From contig NZ_RJTX01000001.1 of the NCBI RefSeq assembly GCF_003729955.1, positions 1,302,001 to 1,366,000 on the forward strand: a DNA stretch of 64,000 nucleotides, read 5' to 3'. Source of the stretch: Chryseobacterium daecheongense (lineage in GTDB: Bacteria > Bacteroidota > Bacteroidia > Flavobacteriales > Weeksellaceae). Shown piece by piece: positions 53,526 to 61,301 of the stretch. How positions within the stretch are numbered: position 1 is the stretch's first letter; the number at the start of each line of letters is the position of its first letter. The position numbers and the translations under genes were made by a program. The notes under the pieces were generated by a model. It searched no databases. It saw only the letters and a list, made by a program, of their open reading frames with translations, and was not told the origin of the DNA.

Positions 53526-54262
53526 GATTTTTTTGCAATAATACCTGTGAAATTATACCATCTGAAAAACACTTCTACCTCATCAAATCCGGCTTCGTGA
53601 AGCATATTGATATTTTCACTGGTTTTATAAGGAATTAAAACGTTCTCCAAGGCTTCTCTTTTCTGCGAGATTTCGAGTTCACTATAGTTATTTCTTCGCT
53701 TGAAATCATAATAGTAATCTATAAATTCGCGGTTGAAGGGTTTTTCTTCCGTAAGAACTTTTTCGATCAGGATAAAGACTCCATTTTTCAACATTCCGTC
53801 ACAGATCTTTTTCACAATACTAAGCCGATTAATGGGACGGATGAACTGTAACACCAAAACCATTGTAACTACAGAAGCGTTTTGCACAGGAACCTTCTTT
53901 GTAAGATCGGCTACCTGAAGTTCAACATTACGATTAAGCTTAAAATTATCAAGTTTTTCACGGCACTTCAGTATCATTTCTTCGGAATCATCAATTCCGA
54001 TAAAATCAATACCTTCCGGAACCGTTTTATCCATTAAAAGCATTGTGGTTCCGGTGGAACATCCTAAATCATAAACATAACTTCCCGGTTGTGCGTGATT
54101 TCCCGCCAATTCACTCGTCATACGTTGCAGCTCATCATAAAATGGAACTGAACGGCTTACCATATCATCAAAAACTCCGGCTACTTTGGTATTGAACTCA
54201 AAGTCCGAAAGGCTCTCCAGTTTTTCCTTAAAAACCTGATCTGAATTAAATGTTTCTGACAT
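53522..54262 (-). CDS. cmoA: Carboxy-S-adenosyl-L-methionine synthase CmoA
   Basis: 246 residues from the ATG at 54262; 10 further N-terminal residues are open but unlikely. FDDMVSRSVPFYDELQRMTS is the CmoA signature region. It follows a Rossmann methyltransferase fold with YDLGCSTGTTM and FIGIDDSEEM. CmoA turns SAM and prephenate into carboxy-SAM, used by CmoB to modify the wobble uridine of tRNA. No cmoB is visible here; instead a membrane methyltransferase gene overlaps its end. First gene of the run cmoA, methyltransferase, adenosyltransferase, thiN. Confidence 0.93.
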   Translation of the reverse strand: MSETFNSDQVFKEKLESLSDFEFNTKVAGVFDDMVSRSVPFYDELQRMTSELAGNHAQPGSYVYDLGCSTGTTMLLMDKTVPEGIDFIGIDDSEEMILKCREKLDNFKLNRNVELQVADLTKKVPVQNASVVTMVLVLQFIRPINRLSIVKKICDGMLKNGVFILIEKVLTEEKPFNREFIDYYYDFKRRNNYSELEISQKREALENVLIPYKTSENINMLHEAGFDEVEVFFRWYNFTGIIAKKS

Positions 54263-54372
54263 AAAATTATATTTTTCAAAAGTATAGAACACACTTTGAA
54301 TTGAGTATTAATTTTACATGTTTTTCCTTTAATTTCCCTTAACATATCATTGTAATTCAATGGGTTTGCAAT

Positions 54373-54397
54373 AAAAACGACCGGTTAAAAACCGACC
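54373..54397 (-). terminator. Possible terminator after the lipoprotein gene
   Basis: On the minus strand GGTCGGTT pairs with AACCGGTC (two wobbles) followed by five T. Just downstream of the lipoprotein stop at 54407. Confidence 0.6.
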
Positions 54398-54406
54398 ACT
54401 TTCAAA

Positions 54407-54991
54407 TTATTTATCTACCTCAACATATTGCAATACTGTCTGATTTTTGGGATTATAAATGATCGTACTTTTATTGGGAAATCTTTTCAATTTATAATAT
54501 TCTATATTTTTATCTGTTTTAATGTCTTCCAATATACTTGTATCAATAGTATTGGCAGGAAGGAACTTTTCAATAAAGCTTATTTTATCAATGATATTCT
54601 GCCCATCAATCTTTCTGGCTGCTTGATCAGACTTGCTTTCGTCTGTTGTCGGCTGACTTTCCAAAAATGGAATCAAGGCTGCTTTATCCGCTTTATATTT
54701 GAAAATATATCCTTCTGAACCATTAGGAAATGTAAATTTCTTTCCCTTCGCTTCAGTCACCATGGTTGTGCCGGAACCGGGAAAAACTTCGTTGAACTGT
54801 ACATCCTTTGAATTGGTGAGAGAATTAATAGATTCATCAACAGTTTTTTTCACTGTTTCTTCTACTGCTTTCTGAGCCTTTTCCTGAACAGCTTCCGTGG
54901 TTTTCTGAACCGTTTGATCTATTTTTTCTTCAATTTTATTACATGAAACTGCTAAGAGAGCTGCTACAACAGGCAAAATATACTTCTTCAT
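54407..54991 (-). CDS. Putative lipoprotein of unknown function
   Basis: 194 residues. Signal peptide with lipobox LAVSC puts the lipidated cysteine at about residue 17. Residues 20-60 form a charged helix rich in Glu, Lys and Thr (a likely coiled coil, VEETVKKTVDESINS), followed by a compact domain with no motif I recognise. Anchored to inner or outer membrane and facing the periplasm. Unrelated to its neighbours; convergence with none, divergent from the DinB gene with a 165-base gap. Confidence 0.72.
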   Translation of the reverse strand: MKKYILPVVAALLAVSCNKIEEKIDQTVQKTTEAVQEKAQKAVEETVKKTVDESINSLTNSKDVQFNEVFPGSGTTMVTEAKGKKFTFPNGSEGYIFKYKADKAALIPFLESQPTTDESKSDQAARKIDGQNIIDKISFIEKFLPANTIDTSILEDIKTDKNIEYYKLKRFPNKSTIIYNPKNQTVLQYVEVDK

Positions 54992-55117
54992 TTTTTAAAG
55001 GATCAAATTATGTGTTTGTTTTTATTATGAACGGAAAAGATTTGATGATATTTTAAATAAAAAATATTTTTTTCTTCTTCAAAATCCTACTGACAAACTG
55101 TTGTCATTACCCCCTCT

Positions 55118-55125
55118 TATCTTTG
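55118..55125 (+). promoter_or_regulatory. -7 box of the DinB-like gene
   Basis: Consensus TATCTTTG 31 bases before the ATG; a TTG lies 14 bases upstream of it, short for a -33. Confidence 0.6.
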
Positions 55126-55156
55126 TCTCAACAATAACAAAATAAAACAAAAAATT

Positions 55157-55648
55157 ATGACAACTACAGCCACAGCCACAAAACAATTCATGACTTCCGA
55201 ACAATTATTAAACCACTGGCAAGGACACAGAAACCTGACAAGAAGAATCATTGAAACATTTCCGGAAAAAGAATTATTTGAATTTTCCGTGGGCGGAATG
55301 AGACCATTCGCAAAATTGGCAGTAGAGCTTATCAGCATTGGCGGACCTGCATTGAAAGGAATTGTAGAGAGAAATATGGAAGGTTACAGTGAAGAAGGAT
55401 TTGCTCCTAAAACAAAAGCAGAGATTTTGGAAAGATGGGATAAAGAAACGGAAGTGATCAACCATTATTTTAACCAGATCTCCGAAGAACGTTTCCAGGA
55501 AACCTTTAATTTATTCGGACAGTATGAATTTCCTGTATTTGAAAATATTTTGTACTTCGTGGATAACGAAATCCACCACCGTGGACAAGGGTATGTGTAC
55601 CTGAGAGCGTTGGGAATTGAACCGCCTTTCTTCTGGGAGAGATTTTAG
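55157..55648 (+). CDS. DinB-family protein
   Basis: 163 residues, four-helix bundle of the DinB/YfiT superfamily. Metal-ligand histidines are visible in NHWQGHRNL near the N-terminus and in EIHHRGQGYVYLRALG near the C-terminus, in the expected positions. Some members act as metal-dependent thiol-transferases or hydrolases; many are induced by DNA damage, but the function of this one is unknown. The WYL-domain regulator convergent to it is the kind commonly found next to dinB-like genes and may control it. Confidence 0.85.
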   Translation: MTTTATATKQFMTSEQLLNHWQGHRNLTRRIIETFPEKELFEFSVGGMRPFAKLAVELISIGGPALKGIVERNMEGYSEEGFAPKTKAEILERWDKETEVINHYFNQISEERFQETFNLFGQYEFPVFENILYFVDNEIHHRGQGYVYLRALGIEPPFFWERF

Positions 55649-55757
55649 ATTTGTGCTTCAGGCTTAAGCCCATAAAATAAATTTTGACTATCATTTCCAG
55701 GCTTCTGCTTGTTGATCAAAATCTAAAACTCTCTTTATTCAAATTTATTATAAGCTG

Positions 55758-55783
55758 AACCCGGCCAATTGGCCGGGTTTTTT
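55758..55783 (+). terminator. Terminator after the DinB gene
   Basis: AACCCGGCCAA pairs perfectly with TTGGCCGGGTT, followed by six T; it butts directly against the WYL gene's end. Confidence 0.9.
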
Positions 55784-56735
55784 ATTGATGCTTGTCTGAG
55801 ATTTTTTTCAGCAGGTGATTCAGTTTTATCTCAAGGCTTTCAGGTTCCAATACAACCGCATAATCTGCAAAAGTGATCAGCCATCGCGGAAATCCTTCTT
55901 CAATCCACTCTGTTTCAAAGGTAAGCTCTACATTTTCTTCTCTATCTATTTCTTCTGTTAATCCATAATATTTTTTAGAATTAACAAGATGTCCCATGAT
56001 TTTTTTCTCAACCAGCAACCTCACTTTTGTGGTATTTTTTCCCGGACTTCTTCTATAATCGTTGATCTGTCCATATTCCTGCGAAAATGGGTTTTGTGTT
56101 TTAGAAATTTTAAGGATCCTGTCTACCCGGAACTGTCTGAAATCTTTTCTCAATGTGCAGAAAGCCATGATATACCAGTAATTAAACTCAAAGAAAACCC
56201 CTACTGCTTCAATAGTTCTGTTTGTCACCCTGGAATCAACGGTCTTGTATTCTATATTCAGCTGTGTCTTTTCTGCAATGCTTTCCAGAATGGTTGGAAT
56301 CACGTTTTTAATGGAATCTTCTGGTTTAGGCTGATAATTAAAAATATCAATCTGTTTTTCAATATGCTGTATCATATTCCGGTCTGAATATTTCAATACA
56401 GAACGTACTTTTTCCATTGCTGTCTGATAGTGGCTTCCCAAGCTTTGGTGGGAAAATTTCTGCATCAGTTTTTCAGCGGTGATAAAGCTTAGCACCTCTT
56501 CTTTGGTGAACATCACCGGCGGAAGCTTATAACCGTCCATCAATGAATACCCGTTTCCGGCTTCACCAACAATTGGAATTCCGGCGTTTTCCAATGTTTT
56601 CACATCCCGGTAAATCGTTCGGATGCTTACATCAAACTTTTCAGCCAGATCCTGTGCTCTTATCAAAGGTTTAGATTGAAGCTGTGTGAGTATGGCAGTA
56701 ACCCGGTCAAGCTTTTTCAGATAATGGTCATTCAT
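55782..56735 (-). CDS. YafY-type transcriptional regulator (HTH_11 and WYL)
   Basis: 317 residues. Residues 8-60 form a winged HTH_11 (AQDLAEKFDVSIRTIYRDVK), followed by a dimer segment and a WYL domain (about 140-225, with NYWYIMAFCTLRKDFRQFRV), an OB-like fold that in relatives senses ligand or single-stranded DNA. It lies 16 bases after the ABC exporter stop, so probably in its transcript, and converges on the DinB gene. Likely regulates one of these neighbours. Confidence 0.88.
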   Translation of the reverse strand: MNDHYLKKLDRVTAILTQLQSKPLIRAQDLAEKFDVSIRTIYRDVKTLENAGIPIVGEAGNGYSLMDGYKLPPVMFTKEEVLSFITAEKLMQKFSHQSLGSHYQTAMEKVRSVLKYSDRNMIQHIEKQIDIFNYQPKPEDSIKNVIPTILESIAEKTQLNIEYKTVDSRVTNRTIEAVGVFFEFNYWYIMAFCTLRKDFRQFRVDRILKISKTQNPFSQEYGQINDYRRSPGKNTTKVRLLVEKKIMGHLVNSKKYYGLTEEIDREENVELTFETEWIEEGFPRWLITFADYAVVLEPESLEIKLNHLLKKISDKHQ

Positions 56736-56751
56736 GAGTTGCTTTGAATTT

Positions 56752-58560
56752 TTAATTGTCTTTGTACGTATTCACCAATTTATCCAGATTCAGGCTTCTT
56801 GCTGAAGCATCGAAAATCTCTCGATAAGTTCCATTCATCTGAACCAGCTCATCATGCATTCCGTTTTCCACTACTCTTCCTTTTTTCATCACATAAATGG
56901 TATCGGCATCTAAAATCTGGGATAAAGAATGGGAAATGATAATCACCGTTCGTCCTTCTTTGATGGCATCCAATGAATTTTTGATCTGTTCTGTAGCAAT
57001 AGCATCCAAACTTGCCGTAGGTTCATCCAGAAAAATAATCGGCGGATTTTTCAGGAATAATCTTGCAATGGCTATTCTTTGCTGTTGTCCTCCGGAAAGC
57101 TGTGTTGCATCATGCTGATATTGATCCGGCAATTCTATAATCTGATCATGCAAATAGGCTTTCTTCGCTGCTTCCTGAATTTCTTCAAGGCTTGCATTCA
57201 TATTACCATAACGGATATTATCTTCTATACTTCCCTGGAAAATATGATTTTTCTGAAGTACTAGTCCCAGATCATCTCTAAGGTAAGTATTATTGTAATG
57301 ATTCAAATCCACTCCATCCAATAGAATTTCACCGGAGTCAGGAAGATAAAACTTGCACAACAGATTAATGATGGTAGATTTCCCCGCTCCGCTTAATCCG
57401 ACTAAAGCCGTAGTTTTACCACTTTCAATGGTCATGGAAACATCGTGCAAAGCCTGGGTTCCGTTTGGATAAGTAAAATTAACATGTTTAAGCTCAAATT
57501 TTCCTTTAACCTCTTCTTCCCTGAAATCACCATTAGGCTCCTTCTCATGATCCGCATTTAAAATATCAAAATAGCCTTCGGCATAGATCATCGCATCATT
57601 CATATCATCATAAATACGGTGCAATTGGCGAATAGGTGCTGAAATATTATTGAAAAGCATGATGTGAAGCATAATTGCTCCGATCGTCATTTGCTGGTCA
57701 AGAACAAGATAAACGGTCAATAAAATAATCAAAACAACACCGAACTGTTCTATAAATGTCTTCAAACCATCATAGATAAAATTGGTTTTCCTGGTGAACA
57801 TCTGGCTTTCCATCAACTGCATCTGCAGGTCGTATTGTTTTTTCCCTTCAAACTTTTCACGGACAAAGCTCTTGATCACCATGATAGAATTGATCAGGTT
57901 TAATAATCCTGAAGTTTTCTGTTCTCTTTGATTTCTCAATTGCCTGCGAACACCACTCAGCTTTTTCGCCTGCAAAGAGCTTATGTAAAAATAGATCGGG
58001 ATAATGATCGTTGAAACAGCTCCTACATAGACATTCTGCATGTACATGATAACAAGTGCCATAATTGCATTGGAGAAAAGCGGAAGAATGTCAATGAAGA
58101 AATTCTGCACCAATCTCGTCAGGCTCTCAATACCTCTGTCTATTCTGATCTGTAATTTTCCGGACTCATGATTTTCATCATTGAAATAGGCTACTCTGTA
58201 GGTAAGTATTTTATCAATGGCTGATTGCGCCAATACGGAACTCACATTGATCCTGATTTTTTCTCCGTAAAATTTTTGTCCGAAATTGATGAAGATATTC
58301 AGCAATTCTTTTCCTAATAAGATCATGGAGATCACCACTAAAATATGGATACCTTCAGACATAGGATGTGGAAGATGGGTCAGTTTCGTTACCTCATCTA
58401 CTGTATATTTTAATACAATCGGGTTCACCTGAGCGGCAAGAGCTCCCAGAAAGGTCAGGAATAAGGTCCCATAAATCATTAAACGATATGGCCTGATAAA
58501 TGGAATAAGCTGTTTATAAATCCCAAATAAAGTGACTGTTCGGTTAAAAGGTTTTGCCAT
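56752..58560 (-). CDS. ABC-type exporter, fused permease and ATPase
   Basis: 602 residues. Six membrane helices (ABC_membrane, about 20-320) followed by the ATPase with Walker A GLSGAGKST, the LSGGQQQR signature and Walker B PPIIFLDEPT. Half-transporter of the MsbA/multidrug/lipid exporter type. No N-terminal C39 peptidase, so it is not a bacteriocin processing exporter. The start codon lies only 15 bases after a terminator-like hairpin in its leader (58575-58611). Followed by the WYL regulator. Confidence 0.93.
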   Translation of the reverse strand: MAKPFNRTVTLFGIYKQLIPFIRPYRLMIYGTLFLTFLGALAAQVNPIVLKYTVDEVTKLTHLPHPMSEGIHILVVISMILLGKELLNIFINFGQKFYGEKIRINVSSVLAQSAIDKILTYRVAYFNDENHESGKLQIRIDRGIESLTRLVQNFFIDILPLFSNAIMALVIMYMQNVYVGAVSTIIIPIYFYISSLQAKKLSGVRRQLRNQREQKTSGLLNLINSIMVIKSFVREKFEGKKQYDLQMQLMESQMFTRKTNFIYDGLKTFIEQFGVVLIILLTVYLVLDQQMTIGAIMLHIMLFNNISAPIRQLHRIYDDMNDAMIYAEGYFDILNADHEKEPNGDFREEEVKGKFELKHVNFTYPNGTQALHDVSMTIESGKTTALVGLSGAGKSTIINLLCKFYLPDSGEILLDGVDLNHYNNTYLRDDLGLVLQKNHIFQGSIEDNIRYGNMNASLEEIQEAAKKAYLHDQIIELPDQYQHDATQLSGGQQQRIAIARLFLKNPPIIFLDEPTASLDAIATEQIKNSLDAIKEGRTVIIISHSLSQILDADTIYVMKKGRVVENGMHDELVQMNGTYREIFDASARSLNLDKLVNTYKDN

Positions 58561-58574
58561 GCATTGTATGAACT

Positions 58575-58611
58575 AAAAAACGTACCGTTTCAAAAGAAAA
58601 AGGTACGTTTT
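58575..58611 (-). terminator. Hairpin between lptB and the ABC exporter
   Basis: AAAACGTACC pairs with GGTACGTTTT over a 15-base loop; on the minus strand six T follow. It sits 109 bases after the lptB stop and 15 bases before the exporter ATG. Confidence 0.7.
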
Positions 58612-58719
58612 ATTATATTTTTCAGCAAATATTTTTCATTCAGTTTTTGAATCTGAATATTAACTTTCATTTTTATCTATTTTAAGATACATTCATCGTC
58701 ATCAATATTGATAGAATTT

Positions 58720-59781
58720 TTATCCCTCGTAAAAATAGGTCGTCAGATAGTGCAGTTCCGGTTTGCTTGCAGCCTTGGATTCTGCTTCAGCCTGTTCCGC
58801 CGTATATTGAGAGGTAATTTCTTTTTTCTGGAATACGAATGAATTATTCGCGTTTTTATCTACCACCTCATTAAAAATATGCTCAATATCCGAATTCGCC
58901 AAAGAGGAAAAACTAATATCTTCGAAACCATACATCAGTCTTAAATCATCAAATTGGTAGAACTGATCATCCACAAAGCTTTGAAGCTGGGATTTGGAAT
59001 CAAAGTTTCCGGCCCAGATATTATAAGCGTAACTTTTCTTTTTCGGTTTATCCAAAATACTCTGGTACACGAAGTTTTCTCCAAGATAAGCTTCTCTTAC
59101 CTGAGGATCATTCGCCAAATCTTCCGGAAGACCTTCTTTCAGGATTCTTCCTTCAAACATAATATACGTTTTATTGGTAATTGCCAAAGTCTGCTGAACA
59201 TTGTGATCCGTAATCAAAATCCCGATATTCTTATCCACTAAGCTTCTTACGATTTTTTGAATATCTTCTACGGCAATAGGGTCAACTCCGGCGAAAGGCT
59301 CATCCAGAAGGATAAAATTGGGACTTGTTGCCAAACATCTTGCGATCTCTGTTCTACGTCTTTCCCCTCCGGAAAGAAGATCTCCCCTGTTTTTACGGAC
59401 GTGCTGCAAGGAGAATTCTTCGATCAGCTCATCACATTTGATCTGCTGTTCACGCTTGGAAAGTTTGGTAAGTTGTAATACGCCCATGATATTCTCCTCT
59501 ACAGAAAGTTTTCTGAAGACAGAGGCTTCCTGTGCGAGATAACCGATACCTTTCTGCGCTCTGCGGTACATTGCATCGGTAGTGATTTCCTGCTTGTCCA
59601 GGAAAATTCTTCCGGAAGTCGGCTTAACCAAGCCTACGATCATATAAAACGATGTGGTTTTCCCGGCTCCGTTCGGGCCAAGCAAACCTACAATTTCTCC
59701 CTGCTGAACTTCTACAGAAACGCCTTTTACAACTTTCTTAGGACCGTATTCTTTGATTAAGTTTTCTCCTCGTAAAATCAT
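58720..59781 (-). CDS. lptB: LptB, lipopolysaccharide export ATPase, with C-terminal extension
   Basis: 353 residues. Residues 1-239 are a complete LptB: Walker A GPNGAGKTT (35-43), signature LLSGGERRR, Walker B FILLDEPFAG, and TDHNV. LptB drives LPS extraction from the inner membrane with LptFG and LptC. Residues 245-353 are an extra domain not found in E. coli LptB (241 residues). It begins YNIWAGNFDSKSQLQSFVD, which recalls the immunity-22-like family; a duplicate of that family's fold is plausible but unproven. The gene appears nearly leaderless: its -7 box ends five bases before the ATG. Confidence 0.92.
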   Translation of the reverse strand: MILRGENLIKEYGPKKVVKGVSVEVQQGEIVGLLGPNGAGKTTSFYMIVGLVKPTSGRIFLDKQEITTDAMYRRAQKGIGYLAQEASVFRKLSVEENIMGVLQLTKLSKREQQIKCDELIEEFSLQHVRKNRGDLLSGGERRRTEIARCLATSPNFILLDEPFAGVDPIAVEDIQKIVRSLVDKNIGILITDHNVQQTLAITNKTYIMFEGRILKEGLPEDLANDPQVREAYLGENFVYQSILDKPKKKSYAYNIWAGNFDSKSQLQSFVDDQFYQFDDLRLMYGFEDISFSSLANSDIEHIFNEVVDKNANNSFVFQKKEITSQYTAEQAEAESKAASKPELHYLTTYFYEG

Positions 59782-59786
59782 AGGAG

Positions 59787-59794
59787 CAAAGATA
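59787..59794 (-). promoter_or_regulatory. -7 box of lptB, nearly leaderless
   Basis: Consensus TATCTTTG on the minus strand with only CTCCT between it and the ATG (59779-59781). Transcription would start at or within a few bases of the start codon. Confidence 0.65.
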
Positions 59795-59942
59795 AAGTTT
59801 TTTTGAATTTAAATTTTAGATTACCAAGGGGAGTACAAAGTTTTATGATAATTTAATATTTTTTTTAACCCTCTATTTTGTAACTACTTATATTTTCATA
59901 CGACCTATCGGATATAAAAATCATCATTAAAAAATATTAAAA

Positions 59943-60236
59943 ATGGAAAATTACGGTTATACCAATTCAGACAACGCTCAGAATCAACAAACAAACGTAC
60001 CTTATCGTTCTGAAAAGAAAATTCCTGCTGCTTTATTGGGAATTCTTGTAGGATGGCTGGGTTTGAATAAATTTTATCTTGGATATACTAAAGAAGGAAT
60101 CATCCAAATCATCCTTAATGTAGTGACATTCGGTGTTGCTACAATCATCCCTTTTATTGAAGGCATCTTATACTTGTTCATGAGTGATAAACAGTTTGAC
60201 GACACCTATGTCTACAATAAAAAAGGTTGGTTGTAA
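59943..60236 (+). CDS. TM2-domain protein
   Basis: 97 residues. KKIPAALLGILVGWLGLNKFYLGYTKEG is the TM2 motif, two membrane helices joined by a short conserved loop with the LNKFYLG signature; residues 1-28 are a polar, Asn/Gln-rich cytoplasmic tail. Small inner-membrane protein of unknown role, found widely. Gene 1 of a likely three-gene operon with the beta-rich protein (59-base gap) and the double-glycine peptide downstream. Confidence 0.9.
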   Translation: MENYGYTNSDNAQNQQTNVPYRSEKKIPAALLGILVGWLGLNKFYLGYTKEGIIQIILNVVTFGVATIIPFIEGILYLFMSDKQFDDTYVYNKKGWL

Positions 60237-60295
60237 TATTGTAACACTCTGTTTTATTTCCATACATTTATAACACCTCATTTAACAATAAAAAT

Positions 60296-61024
60296 ATGGA
60301 AAATAATAAGGAACTGACAGAACTACTGGCTCTGGATCTCGGAATTAAGATTGTTGACAGAAGGCCTTATGCCAAAGAAGTTTTTAAATGGCAGGATATG
60401 GATCTTCTTCCTCATTCTTCTACCGACACTTTACTGTGCGAAATTTTTGAATGGAATGGAAGGAACTGGAGAACAACGGGAAATAATCTGATTGGATATC
60501 TGTTTTTCGGTGATGAGCTGAATACGGTAAAAACCCAATTGATCAGCACTCCCAGAAATCCTGCTCTTATCCCGGATTTTGAGTTTAACAAAGACAGTAT
60601 GATTGAATATGGTCTTTCCCTTCCTTCTTTATTCAATATCGGGATCAATGGAAATATCAAAAATGCCAAAGATTTTTCTGTGAAGGTAAACGGAGTAACG
60701 AAATCCAGAATCACCAATATAGATTCTCCGGGAATTGAAATTTTAAAGAATTATTCTGCTTTTACACAAAACAAGACCAAGACTTATAGAAAAAATATCA
60801 AATTCAATTATCTGAGTACATCGTTATTTTATGCTGAGAGTGTAGAGATCTTTTTAGAAAAAGAATCCGGTGTAAATTTGGATGTGAGCTTTCAGACTAA
60901 GGATGTGGAAGTGGATGCCAAAGTAGATACGGATACTCAAAAACATTTTGTCTTAAAATATTCTGGAAACCAGGCTCCATTTGCAGCAAAGTTTACCAAG
61001 GGTAAAGATTTCAACATTATGTGA
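60296..61024 (+). CDS. Beta-rich protein, possible distant gasdermin-like pore former
   Basis: 242 residues, no signal peptide and no membrane helix. I do not recognise it with certainty. The order of features recalls bacterial gasdermins: an N-terminal ELLALDLGIKIVDRRPYA (10-27), alternating-polarity strands at 104-140 (MIEYGLSLPSLFNIGINGN and FSVKVNGVTKSRI), a YAESVEIFLE strand (179-188) in the place of the conserved YVVTE-like segment, and a final KYSGNQAPFAAKF (221-233) like the closing beta-hairpin. Points against: the only cysteine is Cys48, while bacterial gasdermins are acylated near the N-terminus, and no protease gene is adjacent. Confidence 0.45.
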   Translation: MENNKELTELLALDLGIKIVDRRPYAKEVFKWQDMDLLPHSSTDTLLCEIFEWNGRNWRTTGNNLIGYLFFGDELNTVKTQLISTPRNPALIPDFEFNKDSMIEYGLSLPSLFNIGINGNIKNAKDFSVKVNGVTKSRITNIDSPGIEILKNYSAFTQNKTKTYRKNIKFNYLSTSLFYAESVEIFLEKESGVNLDVSFQTKDVEVDAKVDTDTQKHFVLKYSGNQAPFAAKFTKGKDFNIM

Positions 61025-61067
61025 TTAATTTTTATTATTTTAGTTCTGCTAAACAATAAATATTATC

Positions 61068-61250
61068 ATGAAAAAATTAACAAAAAAAGATTTAATGAAA
61101 ATCAATGGTGGAGATATCCGTCCACCAGACGCTAATGGAAACTGCCGTGCAGGCTGGTTCTTATGTCCATCAAACATTTGTGTTTATGATAATGGTGGAG
61201 AAGATCCCATTGTTCCCGGGCATCCACATTATTATGCCTGTTTCGGATAA
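61068..61250 (+). CDS. Double-glycine leader peptide (bacteriocin-like)
   Basis: 60 residues. The leader MKKLTKKDLMKINGG ends in the GG at 14-15, matching the bacteriocin-type signal used by ComA-like peptidase exporters, as common in Chryseobacterium. The 45-residue remainder has four cysteines (26, 33, 38 and 58) and is rich in Pro, Gly and Asn. No processing transporter or modifying enzyme is next to it. It lies 43 bases after the beta-rich gene and ends at a terminator, so it is the last gene of that operon. Confidence 0.75.
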   Translation: MKKLTKKDLMKINGGDIRPPDANGNCRAGWFLCPSNICVYDNGGEDPIVPGHPHYYACFG

Positions 61251-61255
61251 AAAAT

Positions 61256-61280
61256 AAAACACCTCAAAAGAGGTGTTTTT
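61256..61280. terminator. Bidirectional terminator, leader peptide operon / hemB
   Basis: AAAACACCTC pairs with GAGGTGTTTT around AAAA; both flanks are A- or T-rich. Confidence 0.92.
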
Positions 61281-61301
61281 ATTTTATTATAAGTCTTACA
61301 T

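Noticed and set aside
56752..58560. ABC exporter as a bacteriocin transporter for the leader peptide
   Set aside because: It lacks the N-terminal C39 peptidase and lies in a different operon.
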